A stretch of DNA of 41,790 nt from Salinivibrio sharmensis (GTDB lineage Bacteria; Pseudomonadota; Gammaproteobacteria; Enterobacterales; Vibrionaceae). A model generated the notes under the pieces. That model did no database searches, had not been told where the DNA came from, and was given only the letters and a program-made list of their open reading frames with translations. A program made the translations under genes and the position numbers. Below are positions 1-7,398 of the stretch, piece by piece (positions within the stretch are counted from its first letter, which is position 1; each line of letters opens with the position of its first letter). The stretch is from assembly GCF_001995985.1 (NCBI RefSeq), contig NZ_MUFC01000001.1, positions 1-41,790 of the forward strand, in the 5' to 3' direction.

Positions 1-1
1 A

Positions 2-181
2 GATAACAAAAGCAATAAACTAAAACATAAGGCAGTAAGAACAGCAATAAAAACATTGGAGAAAAATGATTTTTTAAAAAGTTGTGAATATAATCGAGAA
101 AAAAAAGTTTTTAATATAAGGGTCGGAGATATAAAAACAAAAGAACTATCTAAAAGCTTAGATTTTGACCCTTTCTGTTAA
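2..181 (+). CDS. C-terminal end of an unknown protein cut by the window edge
   Basis: An open frame enters from the left edge and ends at TAA (179-181), giving 59 lysine-rich residues that end in DFDPFC. It is AT-rich like the two following genes and reads in the same direction as the endonuclease gene. I do not recognise the family. The pattern of a charged helix followed by a short beta-like stretch (KVFNIRVGD) could be the end of a winged-helix domain, but that is only an impression. It probably belongs to the same inserted island. The gene start lies outside the window. Confidence 0.45.
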   Translation, partial: DNKSNKLKHKAVRTAIKTLEKNDFLKSCEYNREKKVFNIRVGDIKTKELSKSLDFDPFC

Positions 182-269
182 TGATTTTGATTATCATTTT
201 CACCATAAGATTATGGTCCAAATTATAAAAAAAGTTTGATAAGCTACATTCTTTTGAAGGATGTTGCAT

Positions 270-980
270 ATGACAAATATAGATCCAAGAATCTTGGCAT
301 TAGCTGAAAAAGTCACAGCTAAACGTGCCAGAATCGTAATTGACCATATAATTGCTCACGGTTATGTCTCTACAGAAGAATTGAAAGAGATTTATGGATA
401 TGACCATCCGCCCAGAGCAGCCCGAGATGTAAGAGAAAACGGAATACCTCTTGAAACATTCAAAGTATTAGATAAGCAAGGTAGAAAAATCGGAGCATAT
501 CGCTTTGGTGATCCAAGCAAAATAGAGGGGCATAAGTTAGCAGGAAGACAAACTTTCTCTAAAGGTTTGAAAAATAAACTAATTGAAATGTATGGAGAAA
601 AGTGTGCAGTATCTGGGATCCCATTTGAGGGCAGATATTTACAGATAGACCATCGTATTCCTTACGAAGTTGCAGGGGATGATGCCGCAGGGGAAAACGC
701 ACCAGATAGATTTATGCTTTTAAGCGGATCAGCTCAAAGACAAAAATCTTGGGAGTGTGAAAAATGCCCAAACCTCAGAGGATCAAAAGATCAGTCTGTT
801 TGTAGCTCCTGCTATTGGGCTTATCCAGAAAACTATACTCACGCAGCTACAAGACCGATTAGAGTCTTAAACCTTGGCTTTAGCGGTCAAGATGTAGATA
901 TCTATGACCACTTAAGCGAAGAAAGTAAAAGAACTGGAATAAGTATTCAGGATTTAGTTATACAGCGGCTGAAAGTTTAG
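270..980 (+). CDS. HNH-type restriction endonuclease (probable type II)
   Basis: This 236-residue protein probably cuts DNA at the site protected by the neighbouring methyltransferase. ATG 270 is preferred over ATG 261 because the ribosome-binding site GAAGGA (256-261) overlaps the upstream ATG and sits 8 bases before 270. Residues about 15-80 look like a winged-helix DNA-binding unit. Residues about 95-185 form the HNH part: Cys112, then the LQIDHRIPYE strand with the Asp127-His128 pair, then RQKSW. Two CxxC pairs (Cys163/166 and Cys178/181) suggest a structural zinc site. The tail (RTGISIQDLVIQRL) resembles a ribbon-helix-helix strand-helix. The last 23 bases overlap the convergent methyltransferase gene. 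HNH identity rests on these motifs; restriction function is inferred from the partner, and the target sequence is unknown. A solitary HNH nuclease is the alternative. Confidence 0.75.
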   Translation: MTNIDPRILALAEKVTAKRARIVIDHIIAHGYVSTEELKEIYGYDHPPRAARDVRENGIPLETFKVLDKQGRKIGAYRFGDPSKIEGHKLAGRQTFSKGLKNKLIEMYGEKCAVSGIPFEGRYLQIDHRIPYEVAGDDAAGENAPDRFMLLSGSAQRQKSWECEKCPNLRGSKDQSVCSSCYWAYPENYTHAATRPIRVLNLGFSGQDVDIYDHLSEESKRTGISIQDLVIQRLKV

Positions 981-1863
981 TTGCTTCAATTTTTGCGACT
1001 AATGCAGGAGATAAATATAGAGACTCCAATGTCTTATCTTCTCTGCCTAAGAGTATTGCCTGTGAAGATCTTCCAGCATCTAACATCGTCTTTCTAAGTC
1101 TTAAATGCTCTGGAAGATCTTTACCATATGACTTATCACCGCAAACACCATCAAAAGATAGTAAATAAGGTACATCTCGCTTATTCAGCTCTTCAAGCTC
1201 ACCTATCAATTCATCAATTTGTAGGGTAAAAGCATATCTTGTATCTTTTTTTGTACTTGTTCCTTGCCAAGGAGGATCCATATAAATCAGATCATTATTT
1301 GTTGCTTTTGATGTGACGCTCTTAAAGTCTTCACTAAAGAGACTACTCTTACCTTGTAATATTTTAGATGCACCAAAAATATTGGATCTCATTTTGCTTG
1401 GTGCAGTGCCCTTTCTTCTTTTATCTGGTGATTGATTAAACTCACCATTGGAATTAAACCTAACGGCATTTTTTACACAACGAGCCAAAAGATATAGAAG
1501 CTTCGCAGAGTCATTATCTCTATTAAAGAGTGTTCTTATCTCCATAAAATGATCATAAGAATAAGATATTGGCTCTACATCATTACTACTTGGTATTTGT
1601 CCCTCCCAAACAGCTTCATATCTATCAGCCGCTGACGCTGGTGAGTTAATGATTAGATCCCATAAATCCATTATTGGAGCGTATTTATCATTTAACACAT
1701 ACTTATTAGCAACCCCTTTCGCAGCAGCGGCTAACGTTATCGCACCAGATCCAGAAAATGGTTCATAAAACGTATCAATATCAATTCCCTCTACATGTTG
1801 GAGAATTGCATCTGCAAGTTTTCTTTTACTTCCTTGATAGGGCATAACATGGGGCACTTTCAT
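958..1863 (-). CDS. D12-class adenine-N6 DNA methyltransferase (modification partner)
   Basis: The protein transfers a methyl group from S-adenosylmethionine to adenine in a specific DNA site, which should protect the host from the neighbouring nuclease. From ATG 1863 it has 301 residues. The motifs come in the alpha (Dam-like, D12) order: motif X PYQGSKRKL at residues 8-16, motif I FYEPFSGSGA at 32-41, then the catalytic DPPW at 196-199. The C-terminal ESLYLSP resembles ends seen in type II adenine methylases. A TTG three codons upstream (1872) is an alternative start; neither has a strong ribosome-binding site. Base composition is AT-rich, unlike the chromosome. Its 3' end overlaps the nuclease gene tail to tail. 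An orphan Dam-like enzyme is the less likely alternative. Confidence 0.88.
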   Translation of the reverse strand: MKVPHVMPYQGSKRKLADAILQHVEGIDIDTFYEPFSGSGAITLAAAAKGVANKYVLNDKYAPIMDLWDLIINSPASAADRYEAVWEGQIPSSNDVEPISYSYDHFMEIRTLFNRDNDSAKLLYLLARCVKNAVRFNSNGEFNQSPDKRRKGTAPSKMRSNIFGASKILQGKSSLFSEDFKSVTSKATNNDLIYMDPPWQGTSTKKDTRYAFTLQIDELIGELEELNKRDVPYLLSFDGVCGDKSYGKDLPEHLRLRKTMLDAGRSSQAILLGREDKTLESLYLSPALVAKIEATKLSAAV

Positions 1864-1900
1864 AAACTTCAACCGTTAAGGACCTGTATATAAAAACAGT

Positions 1901-1930
1901 ATTACATAAATTATCTCGATAGTATATCAA
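1901..1930 (-). promoter_or_regulatory. Candidate promoter of the methyltransferase gene
   Basis: On the minus strand TTGATA (1930-1925) and TGTAAT (1906-1901) are separated by 18 bases, each one mismatch from the sigma-70 consensus. Transcription would start about 30 bases before ATG 1863. The element lies inside the inserted DNA, so the methylase has its own promoter independent of comM. Confidence 0.45.
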
Positions 1931-1984
1931 ATTGACACTTAGTAAGGCATCTTCAGATACTTTATTCCTGTTTTTCTTGCATAG

Positions 1985-2185
1985 CACTGTGATACGACGA
2001 GAAGGGAACTCGAAATTCGATGTGACTATCGCACTTCTTACTCTGTCCCGCGCTTCTTTTACCGTGGTCTCCGGCAGCCCCACCAGCGCAAACCCAGGTA
2101 AGCCATTGGATATATGCACTTCCACCGTCACACTTGGGGCTTGCACGCCGACACAGGCTCGACTGTGCACTATCGCTAATGCCAT
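1985..2185 (-). pseudogene. comM: comM (yifB) 5' fragment, interrupted by the island
   Basis: Only the first 67 codons remain. The translation contains GLPGFALVGLPETTVKEARDR and VRSAIVTSNFEFPSRRITV, a close match to the N-terminus of ComM/YifB, the hexameric helicase that promotes branch migration during natural transformation. Similarity stops after the codon at 1987-1985; the frame then continues by chance to a stop at 1826 through unrelated AT-rich sequence. Full ComM is about 500 residues, so the ATPase and Mg-chelatase-like parts are missing here. The rest could lie left of the window if this is an insertion rather than a deletion. Start ATG 2185 has a good GGAG ribosome-binding site. 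Its position beside, and divergent from, ilvL-ilvG is the usual enterobacterial and vibrio arrangement. Confidence 0.88.
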
Positions 2186-2228
2186 TTTCTCTCCACGTTA
2201 CCCTGTTTAACCACTATGAAACCCGACT

Positions 2229-2257
2229 CTTATAGTGCCGAGCCATTTTATGATTAA
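2229..2257 (-). promoter_or_regulatory. Candidate comM promoter
   Basis: Minus-strand TTAATC (2257-2252) and TATAAG (2234-2229) with a 17-base spacer, about 45 bases upstream of the comM start. The -10 is good and the -35 weak, as expected for a promoter needing an activator. I found no convincing CRP-S or TfoX-type site. Transcripts from here would now run into the inserted methyltransferase gene. Confidence 0.3.
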
Positions 2258-2393
2258 GAGTATTTTTTTCTTGTCATGCGAGTGAGGTCTGTGATACCAC
2301 TACAAATGCACAACAATTAAACACAAGACTCGGCGACAGATCGGGTTCGTGACTGACCTGTAACAAGCAGGCATAAACAAAAAACACTATTAA

Positions 2394-2415
2394 CAAAAAG
2401 CCCATAAAATGGGCT
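2394..2415 (-). terminator. Terminator-like hairpin facing left, upstream of ilvL
   Basis: AGCCCAT (2399-2405) and ATGGGCT (2409-2415) pair perfectly over a three-base loop. On the minus strand the stem is followed by TTTTT, the form of an intrinsic terminator. It lies 22 bases before ilvL, where no known leftward gene ends. On the plus strand it could be a 5'-end hairpin of the ilv mRNA. Confidence 0.45.
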
Positions 2416-2437
2416 GACAACGACAAAAGACAGACAA

Positions 2438-2503
2438 ATGCTTAACTTCGCTATCGTCCTAATTATTCGCCTCATCGTGGTCATTATTCCGCGAGGGGTT
2501 TAG
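2438..2503 (+). CDS. ilvL: ilv operon leader peptide
   Basis: This 21-codon frame encodes 6 Ile, 4 Val and 3 Leu, including the run IVLIIRLIVVII. That is the signature of the IlvL leader peptide, whose translation rate senses charged isoleucyl-, valyl- and leucyl-tRNA. It lies just before a GC-rich hairpin with a U-tract (2536-2570) and about 170 bases before ilvG. The ribosome-binding site is weak. The frame is too short to be judged on coding statistics; identification rests on composition and position. Confidence 0.9.
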   Translation: MLNFAIVLIIRLIVVIIPRGV

Positions 2504-2535
2504 GTACGCGAAATACAGCAACAACATCGCAACCA

Positions 2536-2570
2536 AGCCCCCGCAACCAACAGGTTCGGGGGCTTTTTTC
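2536..2570 (+). terminator. ilvGMEDA attenuator terminator
   Basis: AGCCCCCG (from 2536) pairs with CGGGGGCT (ending 2564), with an inner AACC/GGTT extension, and a run of six T follows. When the leader peptide is translated without stalling, this hairpin should end transcription before ilvG. Ribosome stalling at the Ile, Val or Leu codons of ilvL would favour an alternative fold. Confidence 0.9.
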
Positions 2571-2646
2571 ATTCATGTGGCGATAGCCACGCGACAACGG
2601 AAGCAACAATGATGGAGAGCGCAGAGACAGATCATTTGCCCGCCTG

Positions 2647-2670
2647 CCCTCCCCGTTCATTCGGGGAGGG
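2647..2670 (+). promoter_or_regulatory. Perfect hairpin containing the ilvG ribosome-binding site
   Basis: CCCTCCCCG (2647-2655) and CGGGGAGGG (2662-2670) form a perfect 9-bp GC-rich stem with a six-base loop. The right arm holds the only Shine-Dalgarno sequence for ilvG (ATG 2677). In the mRNA the stem would hide the ribosome-binding site. Whether it is regulatory is inference. Confidence 0.55.
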
Positions 2671-2676
2671 ACGAAC

Positions 2677-4323
2677 ATGACAGGTGCACAATGGGTTGTG
2701 GAAGCCTTACGCCAACAAGGCGTTGAAACCGTATTTGGGTATCCAGGTGGTGCGATCATGCCTGTGTACGATGCCCTCTATGATGGTGGAGTTGAGCATA
2801 TTTTATGTCGCCACGAGCAAGGCGCGGCGATGGCCGCCATCGGGTATGCCCGTGCCAGTGGCCGTCCTGGTGTCTGCCTTGCTACATCAGGGCCGGGCGC
2901 CACTAACTTAGTCACCGGGCTTGCCGATGCAATGATGGACTCAGTGCCTGTGGTCGCGATCACCGGCCAAGTTGCTAGCCCACTGATAGGAACGGATGCG
3001 TTTCAAGAGATCGATGTCCTCGGCTTATCACTCGCCTGCACCAAACACAGTTTTCTGGTCACTGATCCGACTGAGCTCACCAGCACCTTAGCGCAGGCAT
3101 TCGAGGTAGCACAATCCGGCCGTCCAGGCCCAGTATTGGTGGATATTGCCAAAGATGTGCAGCAAGCACTGATCCCACACACAGAAGCTCAGGTTCGTAC
3201 CGCAGACGCTGACGCTGTCGACAGTCAAGCACTCGACAAAGCCAACACCCTTATCCGCACCAGTCAGCGCCCTATGGTCTATCTCGGCGGTGGCGTGGTA
3301 CTCGGTAAAGCCACCGAGGCATTACGCGATTACTTGGCGCGCAGTAAGCTCCCGGTGGTAAGCACACTAAAAGGCTTGGGCACGGTTGAATCAAACTATC
3401 CGCATTACCTTGGGATGCTCGGTATGCATGGCACTAAAGCGGCGAACCTCGCGGTGCAGGCGTCCGACTTACTGATTGTGGTTGGTGCACGTTTCGATGA
3501 CCGGGTGACCGGCAAGCTCGATACCTTCGCCCCTCACGCCAACGTGGTGCACCTTGATATTGATGCGGCCGAAATCAATAAACTACGTCGTGCACAAGCG
3601 CCAGTATGTGCCCCGCTCAATCAAGTACTCCCTGCACTCGCATGCCCTGATACGTCACCAGCATGGCGTGAGCAAATCACTGAATGGCAAACCACTCACG
3701 CGTGGCGCTACGACCACCCTGGCGAGGCCATCTACGCGCCTGCTTTACTCAAATACTTATCCGATAGCATGCCGGCAAACACCGTCGTTGCCACCGATGT
3801 GGGTCAACACCAAATGTGGGTCGCGCAACATGTTCGCCCCTCTCGACCTGAGAATCTGCTGACCTCCGCAGGACTGGGCACCATGGGATTTGGCTTGCCT
3901 GCCGCGATGGGTGCCAAAGTGGCTCGCCCCGAGGATGAAGTGGTGTTGGTGTCCGGAGATGGCTCATTCATGATGAATGTCCAAGAGCTGGGCACGCTGA
4001 AGCGTCGCGGGATCGGGGTGAAAATTATCCTACTGGATAATCAGCGTTTGGGCATGGTGCGCCAGTGGCAACAACTGTTTTTTGACCAACGTTATAGTGA
4101 AACAGATCTGTCTGATAACCCGGACTTTCTCACCCTAGCGCGCGCCTTTGACATTCCTGGACACAGTATCCAGCGCAAAGACGAGGTCGAGGACGCGCTC
4201 AACACCTTGATGGCACATCAAGGCCCGTATTTGCTGCATGTTGCCATTGATGAAATGGAAAACGTATGGCCGCTGGTGCCACCCGGCGCGGCAAACCAAC
4301 AAATGATGGAGCAAGACTTATGA
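2677..4323 (+). CDS. ilvG: Acetolactate synthase II, large (catalytic) subunit
   Basis: It joins two pyruvates to acetolactate, or pyruvate with 2-oxobutyrate to acetohydroxybutyrate, the first common step of valine, leucine and isoleucine synthesis. The 548-residue length is normal for the family. Visible motifs are the N-terminal [15 protein letters not shown], the catalytic Glu in [14 protein letters not shown], and the thiamine-diphosphate/Mg site GDGSFMMN near residue 430. The gene is intact, unlike the frameshifted copy of E. coli K-12. It follows the ilvL attenuator and overlaps ilvM by four bases (ATGA), implying translational coupling with its small subunit. A perfect hairpin covers its ribosome-binding site. 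Confidence 0.97.
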   Translation: MTGAQWVVEALRQQGVETVFGYPGGAIMPVYDALYDGGVEHILCRHEQGAAMAAIGYARASGRPGVCLATSGPGATNLVTGLADAMMDSVPVVAITGQVASPLIGTDAFQEIDVLGLSLACTKHSFLVTDPTELTSTLAQAFEVAQSGRPGPVLVDIAKDVQQALIPHTEAQVRTADADAVDSQALDKANTLIRTSQRPMVYLGGGVVLGKATEALRDYLARSKLPVVSTLKGLGTVESNYPHYLGMLGMHGTKAANLAVQASDLLIVVGARFDDRVTGKLDTFAPHANVVHLDIDAAEINKLRRAQAPVCAPLNQVLPALACPDTSPAWREQITEWQTTHAWRYDHPGEAIYAPALLKYLSDSMPANTVVATDVGQHQMWVAQHVRPSRPENLLTSAGLGTMGFGLPAAMGAKVARPEDEVVLVSGDGSFMMNVQELGTLKRRGIGVKIILLDNQRLGMVRQWQQLFFDQRYSETDLSDNPDFLTLARAFDIPGHSIQRKDEVEDALNTLMAHQGPYLLHVAIDEMENVWPLVPPGAANQQMMEQDL

Positions 4324-4577
4324 TGCAACACCAGTTTTCAATTCATGCGACCCACAGTCCTGAACTACTTGAACGTGTTTTGCGTGTGATCCGTCATCGC
4401 GGCTTTACGGTTTGCCAATTCAATATGTCTCAGCCCACGGACAACGGCCACGTAATTTTTGATGTCACCGTCGAAAGCCAAAGAGCGATCGAGACCTTGC
4501 GACCACAACTGACTAAGCTATGGGACGTGGCTGAGGTAATGATGTCCTCATCCCAGCAACAATCCCTACGCGCATAA
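4320..4577 (+). CDS. ilvM: Acetolactate synthase II, small (regulatory) subunit
   Basis: This 85-residue ACT-domain subunit stabilises and activates IlvG. The start MMQHQ and the segment [16 protein letters not shown] match IlvM. ATG 4320 overlaps the ilvG stop codon; an open frame extends upstream to 4266 inside ilvG but is not the likely start. Isozyme II small subunits are much shorter than IlvN and IlvH, and this length fits that type. Confidence 0.95.
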   Translation: MMQHQFSIHATHSPELLERVLRVIRHRGFTVCQFNMSQPTDNGHVIFDVTVESQRAIETLRPQLTKLWDVAEVMMSSSQQQSLRA

Positions 4578-4595
4578 CCAAAAAGGAAGAAAAGA

Positions 4596-5537
4596 ATGTC
4601 GACAAATACCGCTGATTACATTTGGTCTAACGGTGAAATGATCGCTTGGCAGGATGCCACCGTGCACGTACTCACACACGCGATGCACTATGGTACCTCG
4701 GTGTTCGAGGGGATCCGCTGCTATGACACACCGAACGGCCCAGTGGTGTTTCGCCATCGCGAGCACATGCAGCGCCTGAAAGACTCTGCCAAAATTTATC
4801 GTTTTCCGATTCCCTACAGCGTCGACGCGCTGATGGAAGCGTGCCGTGAAACCTTACGCGTGAACCAGCTACGTTCCGCATATATTCGTCCGCTTGGCTA
4901 TGTGGGCAACGTGGGCTTAGGGGTCTGCCCCCCACCTGATACACAAATGGACATCATTATCGCCGCGTTTAGTTGGGGGAGCTACTTAGGTGAAGAAGCC
5001 CTCGCCCAAGGGGTAGATGCCATGGTATCAAGCTGGAACCGTGCCGCACCCAATACCATTCCGACCGCCGCCAAAGCCGGCGGGAACTATTTATCATCCC
5101 TCTTAGTGGGGGGGGAAGCGCGTCGCCACGGCTATGCCGAGGGCATTGCCTTGGATGTACGCGGCTACCTGTCCGAAGGGGCCGGTGAGAACCTCTTTAT
5201 CATTAAAAATGGTGTGATCAGCACGCCACCGGCCACCAGCGCCATTTTGCCCGGGCTCACGCGTGACGCCATCATCACGCTGGCGAAAGAGAAAGGGCTC
5301 ACCATTTGCGAAGAGCCAATTGCGCGTGAAGCATTGTATTTGGCCGATGAAGTCTTTATGACCGGCACCGCCGCAGAAATCGTGCCTGTGCGTAGCGTTG
5401 ATCAGATCACTGTCGGTGAGGGTCAACGTGGCCCAATCACCGCCTCACTACAGCAAGCCTTCTTTGGCTTGTTTGATGGTACCACCGAAGACAAATGGGG
5501 CTGGCTTGACCCGGTTTACCCAGACCAGAGCGCATAA
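4596..5537 (+). CDS. ilvE: Branched-chain amino-acid aminotransferase
   Basis: This PLP enzyme carries out the last step of Ile, Val and Leu synthesis, moving an amino group from glutamate to the 2-oxo acids. At 313 residues it is close to E. coli IlvE (309). The fold-type IV motifs are clear: [13 protein letters not shown] near residue 30, the PLP-lysine segment AAKAGGNY near 160, EGAGENLF, and MTGTAAEI. The ending [10 protein letters not shown] is characteristic of proteobacterial IlvE. AAGGAAG precedes the start. It is the third structural gene of the operon, 18 bases after ilvM. Confidence 0.97.
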   Translation: MSTNTADYIWSNGEMIAWQDATVHVLTHAMHYGTSVFEGIRCYDTPNGPVVFRHREHMQRLKDSAKIYRFPIPYSVDALMEACRETLRVNQLRSAYIRPLGYVGNVGLGVCPPPDTQMDIIIAAFSWGSYLGEEALAQGVDAMVSSWNRAAPNTIPTAAKAGGNYLSSLLVGGEARRHGYAEGIALDVRGYLSEGAGENLFIIKNGVISTPPATSAILPGLTRDAIITLAKEKGLTICEEPIAREALYLADEVFMTGTAAEIVPVRSVDQITVGEGQRGPITASLQQAFFGLFDGTTEDKWGWLDPVYPDQSA

Positions 5538-5554
5538 GGCAAAGGAGTCGTAAT

Positions 5555-7396
5555 ATGCCAACCTATCGTTCCAAAACTACTACCCATGGTCGCAACATGG
5601 CTGGCGCGCGTGCATTATGGCGCGCCACCGGCGTAAAAGATGATGATTTCGGCAAACCGATTATCGCCGTCGTCAACTCATTTACCCAGTTTGTGCCTGG
5701 CCATGTCCATCTCAAAGACATGGGTCAGCTGGTCGCAAAGGAAATCGAAAAAGCAGGCGGCATCGCCAAAGAGTTCAATACCATCGCCGTTGATGATGGC
5801 ATCGCCATGGGTCATGGCGGCATGCTGTACTCACTGCCTTCCCGTGAGATTATCGCAGACTCGGTCGAGTATATGGTCAATGCCCACTGTGCCGATGCCA
5901 TGGTCTGTATTTCTAACTGTGACAAAATCACCCCGGGCATGTTGATGGCCTCGATGCGCCTCAATGTCCCGGTGATTTTTGTTTCCGGTGGCCCGATGGA
6001 AGCGGGGAAAACCAAGCTGTCCGATCAGATCCTCAAACTCGATCTGGTCGATGCCATGATGCAAGGTGCCAACCCGGATGTGTCCGATGAACAAAGCGAG
6101 CAAATTGAACGCTCCGCTTGCCCAACATGCGGGTCATGCTCCGGCATGTTTACCGCCAACTCGATGAACTGCCTCACTGAAGCACTGGGGCTAAGTCAGC
6201 CAGGTAATGGCTCGATGCTCGCCACCCATGCTGACCGTGAGCAGCTGTTCATCAACGCTGGCAAACGGATTGTCGGGCTGACCAAGCGCTATTATGAGCA
6301 AGACGATGACAGCATCCTGCCGCGCAATATCGCCAACCGCGCCTCGTTTGAAAACGCCATGGCGCTGGATATTGCCATGGGTGGGTCAACCAATACAGTC
6401 TTGCACCTGCTTGCGGCCGCGCAAGAAGGCGACGTCCATTTCGACATGGATGATATTGATCGTATGTCACGCCAAGTGCCTCACCTTTGTAAGGTAGCGC
6501 CATCGACACAGCAATATCACATGGAAGATGTACACCGTGCTGGCGGGGTAATGGGGATCCTGGGCGAACTTCAGCGCGCTGGCCTGCTAAACGTCGAGCA
6601 GCAAACCGTGCTGGGAATGAGCCTTAAAGAGCAACTGGCACAATACGACATTGTACAAACCGATGATGAAGCGATTAAAGCCTTCTATCGCGCCGGACCA
6701 GCGGGGATTCGTACCACCCAAGCCTTCTCGCAAAACTGTCGCTGGGACACCCTTGATGACGACCGCCAGTCTGGCTGTATCCGTGCCCATGAACATGCCT
6801 TTAGCCAAGATGGAGGATTAGCGGTGCTGCAAGGCAACATTGCGCTCAATGGGTGTATCGTCAAGACTGCTGGGGTCGATGAAAGCATTCTGACCTTTGA
6901 AGGTCCCGCGGTGGTGTTTGAAAGCCAAGACCACGCGGTGGATGCCATCCTTGGCGGTGAGGTAAAAGCCGGTGATGTGGTTGTTATCCGCTATGAGGGG
7001 CCGAAAGGGGGGCCAGGCATGCAAGAAATGCTCTACCCAACCACCTACTTAAAATCGATGGGATTGGGCAAATCCTGTGCGCTGCTCACCGATGGGCGCT
7101 TCTCTGGTGGTACCTCAGGGCTGTCGATTGGTCATGTCTCTCCAGAAGCGGCCAACGGCGGCACCATCGCATTAGTGGAAAACGGCGATCGTATTCGTAT
7201 TGATATCCCTACCCGCGAAATCAGCCTGCTGGTGGACGAAGCAACACTGGCCACCCGCCGCGCAGAAGTGAACGCACGCGGTTGGAAGCCCAAAGACCGT
7301 CAACGCCAGGTCTCTTACGCGTTAAAAGCCTATGCTAGCCTTGCCACCAGCGCCGATAAAGGTGCGGTACGCGATCGCCGTAAATTGGAGGAGTAA
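5555..7396 (+). CDS. ilvD: Dihydroxy-acid dehydratase
   Basis: It dehydrates 2,3-dihydroxy-3-methyl acids to the 2-oxo acids that precede valine and isoleucine. The 613-residue length is typical. The iron-sulfur cysteines lie in [12 protein letters not shown] (near residue 120) and [18 protein letters not shown] (near 190). The C-terminal [20 protein letters not shown] is the family signature. AAGGAGT provides a good ribosome-binding site. Gaps are 17 bases after ilvE and 2 bases before ilvA. Confidence 0.97.
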   Translation: MPTYRSKTTTHGRNMAGARALWRATGVKDDDFGKPIIAVVNSFTQFVPGHVHLKDMGQLVAKEIEKAGGIAKEFNTIAVDDGIAMGHGGMLYSLPSREIIADSVEYMVNAHCADAMVCISNCDKITPGMLMASMRLNVPVIFVSGGPMEAGKTKLSDQILKLDLVDAMMQGANPDVSDEQSEQIERSACPTCGSCSGMFTANSMNCLTEALGLSQPGNGSMLATHADREQLFINAGKRIVGLTKRYYEQDDDSILPRNIANRASFENAMALDIAMGGSTNTVLHLLAAAQEGDVHFDMDDIDRMSRQVPHLCKVAPSTQQYHMEDVHRAGGVMGILGELQRAGLLNVEQQTVLGMSLKEQLAQYDIVQTDDEAIKAFYRAGPAGIRTTQAFSQNCRWDTLDDDRQSGCIRAHEHAFSQDGGLAVLQGNIALNGCIVKTAGVDESILTFEGPAVVFESQDHAVDAILGGEVKAGDVVVIRYEGPKGGPGMQEMLYPTTYLKSMGLGKSCALLTDGRFSGGTSGLSIGHVSPEAANGGTIALVENGDRIRIDIPTREISLLVDEATLATRRAEVNARGWKPKDRQRQVSYALKAYASLATSADKGAVRDRRKLEE

Positions 7397-7398
7397 GC

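Noticed and set aside
1826-1984. Continuation of the comM frame into the island
   Set aside because: No similarity to ComM after codon 67; chance extension overlapping the methylase start.
1932-2210. Plus-strand frame opposite comM
   Set aside because: Shadow of the comM fragment crossing the island junction; no start signal.
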